The notes under the pieces are model-generated. The model searched no databases. It saw nothing but the letters and a program-made list of their open reading frames with translations, and had not been told where the DNA came from. 64,000 nt of DNA from Wyeomyia smithii (Eukaryota > Arthropoda > Insecta > Diptera > Culicidae). The stretch is from NCBI RefSeq assembly GCF_029784165.1, contig NC_073696.1, positions 115,932,991 to 115,996,990 on the forward strand, read 5' to 3'. Numbering within the stretch: position 1 is the first letter of the stretch; every line of letters starts with the position of its first letter. This document shows, one piece after another, positions 12,141 to 23,937 of this stretch. Position numbers and translations under genes: made by a program.

Positions 12141-13561
12141 TTGAATTGAATTGACACCACATAATTAAACATGCACCTTTTTTGAATTCAGAGTAAGACA
12201 CAAAAAATATAGAAATCAAAAACGACAACACTTGAATAATACATAAAAAATATGCCTTTTAAGATTTTTAACAAAACTCCGATCTGAAGACAACATTCTT
12301 CAGTTGAACGAAGTTTATAATCCTGTTCCGCTTACGCACTGGTCTCGAAAGAGATGATTCTAATAACCATCTTTTGCTGTTGAACAAACAAATCCAAAGC
12401 AATTGCTGTCCGTGACATGGCTAAGCGTGTAAACTATGTGGAAAAGACTGCATTTCCGTTTAGCAACCGAATTCAGTAGCCGACATGACTGCCGCCTGCC
12501 AAATAATAAATGAACGGAACAAGGATGTCATTTGCGATAAGGCTGAAAAACTGGAACAGGAAACAAACGGTCACTCTGTGAGCAGAAAGTGGAAGAAAAA
12601 CAATCATTTATCACCGACACACCTCTCCAGCTGATGATGGCTGCCATAATGTCCGGCGCTTCGCAGTGGATACGACGTTTATCTGCATGCATGTATGTGT
12701 GTGAGGTTAGTGGTAAGTGGTGAGGGTGTGATACTTGGACTGCCCCAACTCCCATAAAACTTAGTATTTGGACCGCAAACTTGGTTAGCCAAACGATCAT
12801 TGGCATTGTCACCAGCAAGCCAGTCAAAATGGTGTCATCCGAAGGAGGAAAAAATCCGGAAAAAACATACCATCCAGAAACGATTTGCATTGTTCTTTTC
12901 GAAAAGTTTTCCTCTAAATTTTATTTATGGCGCAAAACGTTAGATTGCTTTCGTTTATAGCAATAGAAAACGGATGGCAGAAGCTAATTTTTTACTATGT
13001 AATGTAGGATAAATCACATCGCAGTATATCCTGCAACTTCCCATTTGCACATTATTGAAAGAAGACTATTTTAAAGCGACAATAGTGCAATAAAAACATA
13101 AAGAAAGCACACGCATTTTTCTACTTTTAGAAAAACAAAGCAAAAAAACATTCTACCAGCGGAAAAAGATTTACCGGCTAAACTTTGCTAATAAAAATCG
13201 TATCGGAGAAGATCTAGTCTCTTGGATGCAGATTTTCTCTGCAAGCATGAACAGAAATAAACTTTTTCTCACCGCATTTTCGTTTTAGCCGGATTTTTTT
13301 TGCATTTCCGGGCGAAGCTCCTTTACGCTGAAAACCGACGACGAAGACGATGCCAGGGTTGGGACATTCTTTGTCTCAGACGGAATCTGTTTGTGATGCG
13401 AAGGCGAATAAATCTACGGGAGCTGATAGTGCTGTGTACTAGTATATATAGGGTATATCTTTGGCAAAATTTCGTTTGAAAGCCAACGGAAATTACATTT
13501 ATCGGCAAATATAACTCCCATAAGTACTAAACAAAATTGAAGAAAATATCTTAATACCTTT
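12141..13561. other. Non-coding stretch, nothing assigned
   Basis: I see no exon or repeat structure here. The minus-strand open frame at 12528-12890 has no recognisable domain and is probably chance. A slightly GC-richer part around 12480-12850 has no identifiable motif. Confidence 0.4.
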
Positions 13562-14559
13562 CTGCCCATAATTCAGAAATTGGCTAATATGCCATAGGCA
13601 TCAAATCGAGAAAAACGCATTTTAAAGTTTTTATGTCGGTAGAACATATTTTGACTATCCATGACAACTTTTTTATTGAGTATATCACCCTTCATATATG
13701 CTGGACCCTGCCGTTGAGTTGGAACAGAGAAGTCTGCAGGAAAATTCCATTCGCCACGTATTTTTAGCGCAGTAGCCGCTTTTTCAATTATAAACGAATG
13801 GTCAGTTGACAAACCGGTGTGCAATTTGGCTAATATCCATACGATGTGAATTATATCGTGCTCGTTTGTGACGAAAGTGGTTTTAAATTTAATGAAACAA
13901 AACGGAAGCGCAAGTGAGGATGAAAAAGACGACGAGACAATTGTTTCGTGCAACAATATAACAATATAACGAAAATATTATCATTCATAATAATCTCACA
14001 ATCCACTTTCCTATTTTTCTCATCAAATCCAAAATAAAATCTGAATCTTTTCTTTAATATTACTTCAAATCGAATAGCTAAATAGCATTTTCAAGAATGT
14101 AAAGATTTATGACAGAAGGAAACAGTCACACGTTTTGATCATTGGGTTTCGCAGCACAACAAATAAATGCTTGTTGCATATTCTTCGTTCAAATATTCTT
14201 TGTTCGAATAGTTTTCGTAAAAACGGTTTTTAAAATTTGAGGTAAGGGCCTTACGATCGCTTACCTGTCGCCAGTAACCACCAGGCTATAACACACTTTC
14301 GAAAGTTAGACGAAACAAAGTACAGTAATAAAACACTGGGTCGTGAACATGACACAGGTAGAAACATATTGGATATTAGCCAACTTCTCAATTATTTTGG
14401 ATATTAGCCAAAATTGTTTCACATTTGCTGCCTTCCCAAATGCATTTTTTGACAATCGGCTTCCGTAGGGACCTAGTTTAGGGTGTTTACCATCACGAGA
14501 AACTGTTTTCTCGTTTTTGGTAAAAATGGCATATTAGCCAATTTTTGAATTATGGGCAG
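13562..14559. mobile_element. Unclassified TIR element with a 4-bp CTTT duplication
   Basis: The element starts CTGCCCATAATTC and ends GAATTATGGGCAG, with inverted ends of about 33 bp that also contain TTGGCTAATAT. The direct repeat CTTT flanks it at 13558-13561 and 14560-14563. Extra copies of the TTGGCTAATATCC word occur inside near 13827, 14371 and 14396, as expected for subterminal transposase sites. The minus-strand frame 13573-13956 has no family I recognise and reads partly through the ends. A 4-bp duplication is used by a few superfamilies (Chapaev- or Sola-like); I cannot choose. Confidence 0.75.
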
Positions 14560-15529
14560 CTTTGTATTTCGCACTTTTTGTAGATAATGTGATTGAAGAA
14601 ATAGGGTTTTATTAAAAACAATTGAAAATGAACTTTCAATCGAATCTATGTCTATGGTTCATTTGTCTATCTCGCATTTTTACTTATATTTCATCATGAA
14701 TCGCTTCGAAATTGCTCACACAAGTTGTTGCTCATAACCGCACTTATCTATAAAAAGTCGTGCCCTGCTTTATTTCCAAAAAGGCAATTTCAGCGTCAAT
14801 ATCATGCCCACATTGCGCCATGAACCCTAGTTTATGGCTTACGCAGCATAAATCCTTTCAAAAAACGAAACACACACTTGGCTCCACATTTGGCGCTCTG
14901 AAGACTTCACACGCTAGCCGGCAAATCTAAATTTAAATCGAAAACAGAACAAGTATAAATAAAGGATAATGGAATTAATCCCCCTAGTGTTCGGTGGAGA
15001 CTTTTCGCAAACAAGTAATGAAAATACTATGGATGCGATGTTGTCTGATAAAACTTTGTCACTTTAAATGTTAAAATGGAGCGTAACCGTTATCAAACCT
15101 CATCCCGCGAACACACAAAAATCACATTTTCTTTGTTTACAAAAGCCACATGTGTATCTCTTACACACGATTTCTAACGATTAAAAACTTATTGATTACT
15201 TAGCTTTTTCTGTGTAAAAAACCAAAACTCGATTAGTCATAAAAAAAGATATCTGTTCGATGGCTTTGTTATGCGTAGCTTGCCCGATTGTGGCAGATCG
15301 GCGGCTGGCATACGAAGCTGGTGATTGCCGCTAGAGCAAATGGGTTATTGCGATCCAGTCGCTCCCAGAATATCAAAACGTACCCTTCTGCTATATTGTT
15401 TGTTTTTTTTTTTTGCCCGATGATTTACCGCACGGATCACGATTTGAGGCCAAGCGCGTTTACGAGGGAAACAACATCCTTGATACACCTCTTACCAGGC
15501 CACCCGGTTCGAAAGATCTTCCTGTTTAA
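14560..15529. other. Non-coding stretch with a possible coding scrap
   Basis: Mostly AT-rich DNA. Around 15280-15530 one frame contains ADRRLAYEAGD, and another, after a poly-T run, contains LPHGSRFEAKRVYEGNNILD. These read like a decayed protein-coding sequence in two frames, but I do not recognise the protein. It directly precedes the 5' copy of the repeat at 15530 and may be part of the same unit. Confidence 0.3.
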
Positions 15530-15912
15530 CTTTAGGCTCATTTTCTAGACTTTTAATCTATACGTTGTCACGTCCCAACGCAAGTCTAGTGTGGGGTGAG
15601 AAAAAAGCCTAACAATATCGGAAACGGAAAGTTAAAAGCGGCCGGCTCCGTTCTAAATCTATTTTGTGACACAACGGGTGTCACTCCGAAATATTCGTTT
15701 TAAGTGTTTTATTATAAGACGACTTGAAAGGGAATGATAAATTAGTTTTGAAGCTTGCGAAATTTTATTCGTTTTCTGAAGAGGGTTTAATTTGCTTGTA
15801 TGTGAGCACATTGGAATTTGGAGTTTCATTCGTGTGTATTATAAATGTAGATGGAGTCTATAGTTATGATATAAACTTGTTTAATTGAATTTTTCGCAGC
15901 TTTTTGACAACA
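15530..15912 (+). repeat. Direct repeat, copy 1
   Basis: This copy shares the order and most bases of the stretch at 16231-16568: TTTTCTAGACTTTTAATCTA, a GTGGGGTGAGAAAAAAGCC-like block, a TCGTTTTCTGAAGAGG block and a TTTGACAAC end. Within it a frame reads KLKAAGSVLNLFCD. Several differences from copy 2 fall at third codon positions, but the frame breaks shortly after. It may be an old duplicated coding fragment. Confidence 0.6.
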
Positions 15913-16230
15913 AATAATACTTTTGTCAATTTAAAAGTGAATTTTTCTGAATAGTTTACTCAAATTTTAATTCTCGTAAATGAAGCTTCGCTGTTGACTT
16001 ATGATTTGCACCATAATTCTAACAATCTGTTGCAATTTTGTTTTATACCCCTGAACGAAATTTATAAACATTATTTGTTTATAATTGAAACTGATAAACT
16101 GTCGTTCTATTTAGACTTTTGTCACCCCATTCCCTTTTCCCCTTGTACTAATATAAATCGTAGTCCTACTGATAAACGTAGCAAAACTCAAGGTTTAAAT
16201 AATAAATTTGATATGCATACTTCACAATTT

Positions 16231-16568
16231 TAGGTTCATTTTCTAGACTTTTAATCTATACTTTGTCACGTCGCATGTCTAACGTGGGATGAGAAAAAAG
16301 CCTAACAACATTGTAAAGTTGAAAGCGACCGGCTCAATTCTGAATCTGTTTTGTGATATAGCGGTGGCACTTCGAAATGTTCGTTTGGAGTGTTTTGTTA
16401 TAGAGCGCTTGGAAAGGAATGATAAATTAGTTTCGAAGCTTACGAGATTTCATTCGTTTTCTGAAGAGGATCAAGTCTGCTTGTGTGTGAGCACATTATA
16501 GCATTGGAATCTAGAATCTCATCCATGCGTATTATAATTATAGGCATTCGCAGTTCTTTGACAACCAT
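16231..16568 (+). repeat. Direct repeat, copy 2, with a 70-codon open frame
   Basis: Second copy of the unit at 15530, about 80 percent alike by eye. The open frame 16289-16501 contains KLKATGSILNLFCD and ERNDKLVSKLTRFHSFSEED. Copy 1 retains the same words with mainly synonymous changes before a frameshift. I do not recognise the protein. The copies are separated by about 320 bp of unrelated AT-rich DNA. Confidence 0.55.
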
Positions 16569-17930
16569 AATGATTTTTCCGGAAGTATATCACAACAATT
16601 TCTTTACTTACTAAACAACGATTCAAATTCAAAATAGTTGTACCTAACGTACCGCAAGTTTTTTTGCTAAGCATTTCGGAAATCAGTACCAACGTTGTTA
16701 GCTTACATACCATATCAGTTTCGTCTATACTATCTATAAATATACCGCAATTTTGGATCGTATGATTCCAGTTTCAGTTATCAGGGTCTCGCTGCATTGT
16801 TCACATTCCATGGAGAAAGGATACACGTTATCCAATAGAGACGTGCTGCGAAACCGCAAGTGGTCTCGTACCTACCGGTAAAATAATCAACAATTTCCTT
16901 CTATGTTAACACCAACTGAGCGTACGGCCAAAAAATGTTGACGTTGCGACATGTCTCTCCGCCTTGAGAGAAGAATGTGATTAGACTAGCGTTGGGATAG
17001 CAAATAGGAGCGTATAAGCTTATACCGATTTGGTTTGCCTGCTGTGATGTTGATTGTTGGTAGCCTCCCTATAGAGCGAACATAGAGATATGTATATTTC
17101 TGAAAGAAATAATCAATGTGTCTGTTTAAATTACCGTATCAAAAAGATGTTTTTTTATTCCGTTTTCGTTGAAAAAATGACTCAATTTCAACAAACCCAA
17201 TAGACAAATAGTTTGCATTTGCTTCAATTTGATTATTATGTAACAATCGATTTCAATCGAGAAAATCATTTTTTTTATTTTAATAGAATGGCATTTGAAA
17301 TTTCATTTCTAGTATCTGTATTGTATTAAAAACTATGTGTTAAATGATTTTGAATATTCAAAAACCAATCTACATTCTAACTATTTAGCTATTTTTACTT
17401 TTGATGATACAACCCATTGTCCTGCCTTGAACAATAATAGAGATGGGTTAAAAGTTAAGCTGTTCCGTGATAAAATACGTACACGCAAAATTTTCACTTG
17501 TTACTTCGATAGTAATGACTAAAAATTTTTCTTCTGGTAACAAAATTGTTACCAAAAAGCAATAACATACATCTCTCTACATATGTTTTGATAGTACAAA
17601 ACTTGTGCCAATCTAGAAAACCTATATTCGCACCTGTGGCAACTCTGGTCACAAGATATTATATCTTTTTATTTCCAAATTTCCAATTAGACATTTGATA
17701 CAAGAAAGTAACGGGAGAGATCCTGTGTATGTGTTAATAAGGGAGACAGAACATCGATACAAATGCAGCCGGTGAAGTCTCGCTAACACATGCATTGAGG
17801 TTCTTGGTTATATGTTCCCTTGCAGAAACGCCCACAAAACACAAAAAATAATAAAATGTTGCTCAAAAGTAACAAAATTTTTTCCGTTTTTGATGGGTGT
17901 GGCACCGACCCAATAACAATATGGTTATAC
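16569..17930. other. Non-coding stretch, nothing assigned
   Basis: AT-rich sequence without a recognisable exon, terminal-repeat pair or RNA gene. Short open frames on both strands have no domain character. Confidence 0.4.
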
Positions 17931-17949
17931 AAAAATATATTTTAAATAC

Positions 17950-19265
17950 GAGTCCGCTTTGACAAGCGGGTAGTCGTGAGTTCGAATCTTAGTAGAATCC
18001 ACCCCATTCAATGTCAACGGACTTAAGCATGGGTTTATTATCAGGCTCTCCTCACTAACCGTTACTTCAAGCTGAATTCTCAAACCTTGACAAATAGCTC
18101 TTGATAAAAATAACTCTCTCTTATAACAAAACTGGTCCGAGGGGCGTTGAACTGAAACCTGTCCAGGGAATGGAAGTTGGCAATAGTATTGATCGGAGGC
18201 AGCGAGGCGAGTATATTCCTTAGACTGTAGACTGATGACTATTACTTCCACTCAGATTGCTTGTGGAACAATAGCCTGACAGTCATCATTGCTGGCCACG
18301 CTCATCTTTACCGTAGCTCGAAGATAGTAGAAAGGATTTTGATTATGCGGTTACTTATTTAGTAAGAGGCCACTGACTAGGCGACACTCTCGTACGTACT
18401 ACGGGATTGTAGGAAATTGGGGGATAAGATAGGATTCGCATCGAGCAAACGATTGTTAAGTCCATTTAGCGATATCCAAGTTGCACCACGAGGAGACCTA
18501 ATTCTAATTCGTGAAAAACGCTTAAATTCAAAACTCAAGAAAAAAAACAGAAAGTTCAATTATTTTAAACATTCTGTATTGTTGAAAAAATTCGAAAAAA
18601 AAAAACGGTTTCCGCGATGTAAATTTACTGGCCAAGTACACAGCGTCTCCATTGGTTTAGTTGAAAAGGGGACGCATAGAAATTTTCAATTGTGACAAAA
18701 CACATTATTCACTTGTACTATATATCTGATTTTATATACTAAAACAAGTCTTGAGATAACTTTTTTTTTTTCAAATACATTTTGAATCGGAGAAATTTGT
18801 AATGAATACCTATCAGTGTTTATTTTTCGATCTGATGATAAAATACTAGGAACGATACATGCAGTGAAATGTAATAAAATATTGATACGATTCTCCTTGA
18901 AATTATATTAAAAAATTAACAGTGATCTATACAAAATAATTCTTTTTTGTTCGCTTTCGTTTCATTTTCAGTTAAATTTTGCTGGCGCTAAACAGGCCAC
19001 AAAACACGTACTCACTTGACCACGAGCACCAGAACATTGCAGCTTCATTGCATGAAACAGAAAAGAAACCTAAAAATACAAAAGGAGACTCGAGGGTAGT
19101 GAGCGTAAAAAGGAAGGGCGAAATTCATACACCTTACACCAATTATAATAATCATTTACTTCCTTTCAATAGTAATATTGCTAATAATAGAAGTGCGAAA
19201 TACAACTAACATCCTTGCGATATCACAAAAGATCAATGTTTCTGGTCGCAGTGATGAGTCCATAC
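17950..19265 (+). mobile_element. tRNA-headed SINE copy, interrupted
   Basis: The 5' part (17950-18220) contains GAGTTCGAATCTTAGTAG, a degenerate pol III B box, and follows the copy at 57456-57930 block by block (CTCCTCACTAACCG, CTCTCTTATAACAAAACTGG, CCAGGGAATGG). The 3' part at about 19095-19265 again follows it, ending near GGTCGCAGTGATGAGTCC. Roughly 0.85 kb of unrelated sequence lies between, presumably a later insertion; its own ends are unclear. The A box is degenerate here. Confidence 0.6.
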
Positions 19266-19419
19266 AGGAATATAAGGCTTATGTTTTTCCGCTTTCCAAA
19301 CAAGTTTCAAAAGGCTCCACTAGTTGCAAAGATCCAAAATAGTACCTAGCTCCGTACTCCGGGCAATAGTAGCTAGCTCCGAAAGCCTTTATCTTCTCAA
19401 CCTTAGTTACCCTCGATGT

Positions 19420-21020
19420 ATCTAAACTCTAACTGTCGTCTGTGTCGAATCCAGAATACGCCTTAACGAAACTCCATATTGGGCTGCTCCTTTCTAGTCA
19501 CGCATTGCACCCGCTACTACGTCTGCCTTGAAGTTGTCGGCTTCCATTCGGATTTCTGATGAATATTATCTTTGCTGGTTGCTCATTCACTCTACGTGCT
19601 CGTGTATTGTGTGGATCTTAAGACTGCAGAACCTAAGCTGTCTACGCGATCCGTGAGAAACCCTGTTTGCTGCCGCAATTTGTCTCTTGTTACAATTAAA
19701 CTAAAGCAGGTATTAGACGAAGCAAATATTTGCTATTTTTCAATACAGATGTTATTTTGTGCAAATAAAAATAGTACCAAAAATAGCAAATATTTGCTTC
19801 GTCTAATACCTGCTTAAGACAGACAAGTTCATCAACCACTTCGAAAGTATCCCCATTCATCACCACAGCCCATAGACTACCACGCTCTCTGCCTGCTACC
19901 ATTTAACTCGTTTTGGCAGTGTTCATGGTAAGTTCAACTCTCGCAACATCCCTTCTGAGAACCGTGAAGGCGTCCTCCACAACTCTACGATTAACACCAA
20001 TGAAATCGATGTCGTCCGCAGAGCCTAGAAGCATGTGAGACTTCGTGATAATGGTGTCACTCCTCTGCATATCAGCCCTTCGTATACCACGTTCCAAGGC
20101 TATGTTGAATAGCAAGTTCGAGAGTCTGGTCTCTTGCTTTCTAGTATCCAACATCATAAACACGTCCGCTTTTCATCCACTGTCATGAGGCATGGTTTGA
20201 AATTGTCAAAAATCGCCCGTATCAGCTTAATCATTTTTGTTGGGAAACCATTTTCAAACATCATTTGCCACAGCTCGTTGCGTTTTACTGAATCGCACGT
20301 TGGCTTGAAGTCTATTTATAAATGATGTGTCTGCAAGTTGTGTGAAACTTGTTGAGGATCTGTCTCAAGGTGAATATCTGGTCTTTTGTAGCCGAAACCG
20401 CACTGATGTTTACAACAAAAGCTTTCAGCAATAGTCTTAGTTTATGGAACGGGATACATTTTATATGTAGAAATGAGGAAGGTTCTGCCTCGATAGTTGC
20501 TACAGTCGAGTCTATGGCCCTTCTTATAGATAGTCCCTAGGTTGTTACTCCTCAGACCATAATCTGGTGAATTACACTATACAGCCGCTCGCTCCCTACT
20601 TCGAAGGCTTCTACCGGTAAGCTGTCCTTCTTAGAGACTTTTTGGCTATCTTTTTCACCTCGTTTATGTTTAGCGCATATACAGCTAATCCATCCTCCTC
20701 AAGTTATGTCCTTCCCTTCGACAACTTTTCACCCTCTTCATCGTTTAACACCACTTCGTAGTGTTTTTTTAACTCGACTTATCGCTAATCAAATTTCTCT
20801 CCCTATCGGTCCGGTTTCTGACTCCGTTAATTGCTCTCTAAAAGCTCGCCTGGTGACAAAAATCTCCGCCTCCGCGAGGACTCGATCGTTTCTCTCGGCG
20901 GTGAAGCCTCCTTTCGACAGCTCTCAGTATTCCCAGTATTTTTTCCGCATGTAACGCGTCACACGATTTGCTGCATACTCGAAAGCAACCTTTTCCGCTG
21001 ATGACCTCTGTATGTTCAAT
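19420..21020 (-). pseudogene. RTE-like LINE remnant, minus strand
   Basis: Read on the minus strand this follows the RTE copy at 55968-58765. It has the segment before RT (ANRVTRYMRKKY-like) near 21000, GKDSLPVEAFEVGSERL near 20600, LSNLLFNIALERGIRRAD and KSHMLLGSADDIDFIGVNRR at 20030-20130 (the ADD catalytic box), and a C-terminal part near 19500. Many frameshifts, stops and internal deletions make it inactive. It is interrupted by a 110-bp MITE at 19705-19814 exactly within the VDEFVYLGT-type segment. Confidence 0.8.
19705..19814. mobile_element. 110-bp MITE with a TAA duplication
   Basis: The element is almost entirely an inverted repeat. AGCAGGTATTAGACGAAGC continuing into ATATTTGCTATTTTT at 19705 is mirrored exactly at 19814, leaving a loop of roughly 35 bp. 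TAA flanks it at 19702-19704 and 19815-19817. A 3-bp TWA/TAA duplication fits the PIF/Harbinger superfamily. It sits inside the RTE remnant, so it is younger than that copy. The near-perfect arms suggest recent activity. Confidence 0.85.
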
Positions 21021-21623
21021 CTTCCCCGCTGATCTCACTTAAAATAACCGAGCGCGATTTTTGTCTATCACAAACTACACGAACTAGGCATTACTCTAGA
21101 AAGCCGGCTCTTGTGCCTTGTGCACCCTCTTTTCAGATTTGACTAACCTCCAGGAGACAAGAAATTAGCTCACTCCGGCACTTCGATGGTCATCCCGTCG
21201 ATTAATGCCTTATAGTGCTTGAATTATCCGGGAGGCAGTCGCGCTAACCGCTTTTCAGATAGCACCGCTATGATATCGCTCCTCACTCGCGCGAAACGAG
21301 GACATATGAAAAACTCTGCGGTTTTTCCGCATCTGAGCACTCGCTACCACGGCAACCTATGCAGACATTGCCTGAAGCAAGCATGGCCTGAAAGAATTTA
21401 TGTCATATGGAAGTTGACTTCCCCATGGCACCTCGCGATCCATCCGGCTATTACCGGTACGAGTTTATACGTCATTTACTTTTGGCAGAGCTGAACCAAT
21501 CCCTCTGTCACCTTACCATCGAAGATGATCGTTCAGTGTTCCGTATACCCATTATGTCACGTCTTTCGAAACTATCCGCGCCTTCTCTGGCGATGATGCT
21601 GCCGGCCAAGACGCACTCACAGG

Positions 21624-22031
21624 CAGGGTTGCAAATTTTCACTGTCAGTGATAGATTCTTAGTTGAAACTGAATACTACGAATATCAGTTTCAACACGAA
21701 CGAGCTGACAGTGATATTTGCTTGCAGCGCCAATCAGTTGACAGTGGTAATGCTGACTAGCAGCATTACTGTGATTTCGCACACGCTATGTTGCTCTAAC
21801 TATGTTTATGCGGCGTAGGATGAAGGTGCCTACCTAATCCATTGACTTCATGGAATAGATTGGCTCAGATAAAATAATTTCGATATTTATTAAGATATAT
21901 CATTTATATGACTGACATGATTATTGACTGATAGTTGACTTGGGTCACACTCAATATCAGTTTGAAGTGAGTGAGAGTGAAACTGCTGTTGGATCACTTT
22001 CATTTTTCTGTGTCGAAATTTCGCAACACTG
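21624..22031. mobile_element. hAT MITE with a perfect 8-bp duplication
   Basis: The ends are CAGGGTTGCAAATTTTC and its imperfect complement GAAATTTCGCAACACTG. CTCACAGG is present on both sides (21616-21623 and 22032-22039). The CAGGG start and 8-bp duplication place it in the hAT superfamily. The 408-bp interior is non-coding and contains repeated AACTGATA/CAGTT-type words. It splits the C-terminal half of the R1 remnant. Confidence 0.9.
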
Positions 22032-22428
22032 CTCACAGGAACATGAGCCTGTAAATACTTTCTAGTTTACCTCAGTTACAGTACCTGACGCCTTAGACCA
22101 CACTAGTGCTCCATACCAGAGTATGGATGTGGTCACGCTGGTAAGCAATTTTAGTCATCATATGTGATAATGCCACGCTGCCCGTTGAAGCCCTCTTGTA
22201 ACATGGGTCCCAAAGGTGAGCTTGTCGCCGACCATCACACCTAAGAGTTTCAACGATCGCTTTTTCATTTCGTGTGTGACAATTGCACAATACCGGTCGT
22301 CTAAGTAACGGAGGGAACAGCAACCACCTACGCTTACAGAAACCAAACTAATTGCTTGATAAACCATTTTCACCTTTAGGGAATCTCACAAGTCTATTGA
22401 GGGTTATCCTCTCAATCACCTTATCTGC

Positions 22429-23937
22429 ACAAGTAACACACGTTGTTATAGAATAGTTGAGATAACACCTCTAATACAACCTTCAGTTAAAGATTCCAGT
22501 TGACATTACCTTTTTCATGACATCTCTATCACCAGAAAATTGCGCAAAAATTGAAGGCTACTGTAACAAGTACTGCTGCTATATGAAGTATTATATAACT
22601 TCATGAAAGCAAGCAAACTTGTTAGACTGAAGCTGCAAAATACATCTCGAGTACCAATACGGTAAGAAAACGTTCAGTGCAGGTTATTTTCAAGTTGTAA
22701 TTGCTGACTAATTAAAACATCGTTGCCGTAAGCATAGAACTTCAAAATAAAAATATTGTAGAACGGCGCTGAATTAATATTAGGAACAATAAAAAAATAG
22801 TGATTATGGCGTTTCGAATAATCACCGAAAAACAAGAAACAATATTAGATCAACGTTTAGATGCTTGTAATACAAAGTTCTACGTGCACGTCAAATTTCA
22901 TGGTGAAACAGTGTGTTTTACTTCTGAAGAAATCATGCGCCATTCATTGGATACCGTTCTCTATTTGTCAATCAGTGGAAAAAAAATTATGCATTACAGA
23001 ATGTTCGCTGATTTATTTAATTGCGAAGAGTCAATTTAGCCCACCACCGCATGGGTCCGTAAACAACTATCTGGCATCTCTTTCTTACATGCGTAGTAAA
23101 TCGCAATGTCGGTTCTTTTTTCTTGGGCAGATCTGCTCTAACCCAGTGGAATAAAGAAATTCGCGCATTCGTGGGTCAGAATCCGCCACAACGAAGCGCA
23201 TGCGCAAATGCGTTGCTATGACAACATTTACCTAGCGCATGCGTAAATGTGTTGTTATGCGCAGTGCAACAATATCGACGATCGTCGCGTCAATGGCACT
23301 TCCAATTATTTTTAAATTGATAACAAAAAACAATGTACAACCTTAAAAAATGGATTGTTTTTTGTAGCTTGAATATTAAAATTGTTTTCGCATAGTTTCA
23401 ACGTTATCTAGACTTAAAACATAACAAAACTAGAAAACATTGTCACATATACGGTAACAAAAAATGAAGTGATATTGGTTGCACTGCAAGCGTTTTGTTT
23501 ATCTTTTCATGGCACATTTTTACCCACCTCGAATAGTTTTAGTGAAATCGTTCAAATATTTTAATAACAATTTGATCAAATAATCTATTTTATTTTGATT
23601 AAGTAAGCTATTGAAAAACATATCCAAAACCAGGAAAAAACGAGCTTGTTTTCAAAATGTTTTGTTTTCAATTCGTGGAATCACTGGTGAAAAACAACTT
23701 CTCGCAAATGATGTATTTTAAGTTGTTTTCTGTGCAGTTTTGATAACATCATATACACAAGTTGCGGACAAGCAGCGGCAGTTTATATTCAATAATCTAT
23801 GAGGCACAGTTATGCTATAAAATAACATCTCGAGAACAAGAATATAACAACACAAGTTTGCAATTGCGTTTATAGTACTCTTATATGACTACTGTCATTG
23901 TGAATTCTTTTCTAACAAGTTGTGTGTGTTACTTGGG
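22429..23937. mobile_element. Unclassified 1.5-kb TIR element, copy 1
   Basis: The left end ACAAGTAACACAC and right end GTGTGTTACTTGGG form 13-14-bp inverted ends. TGC flanks both sides (22426-22428 and 23938-23940). Removing the element restores the R1 reading DTA-DKVIERI, which fixes the boundaries. A homologous copy lies inverted at 25061-26642. Midway are GCGCATGCGC (23196-23205), GTTGCTATGACAAC (23212-23225) and GCGCATGCG (23235-23243). A frame at 22800-23039 has no known domain. Superfamily is unknown. Confidence 0.85.

Noticed and set aside
12528..12890. 120-codon minus-strand open frame
   Set aside because: No recognisable motif, neighbour or splice context; most likely chance.
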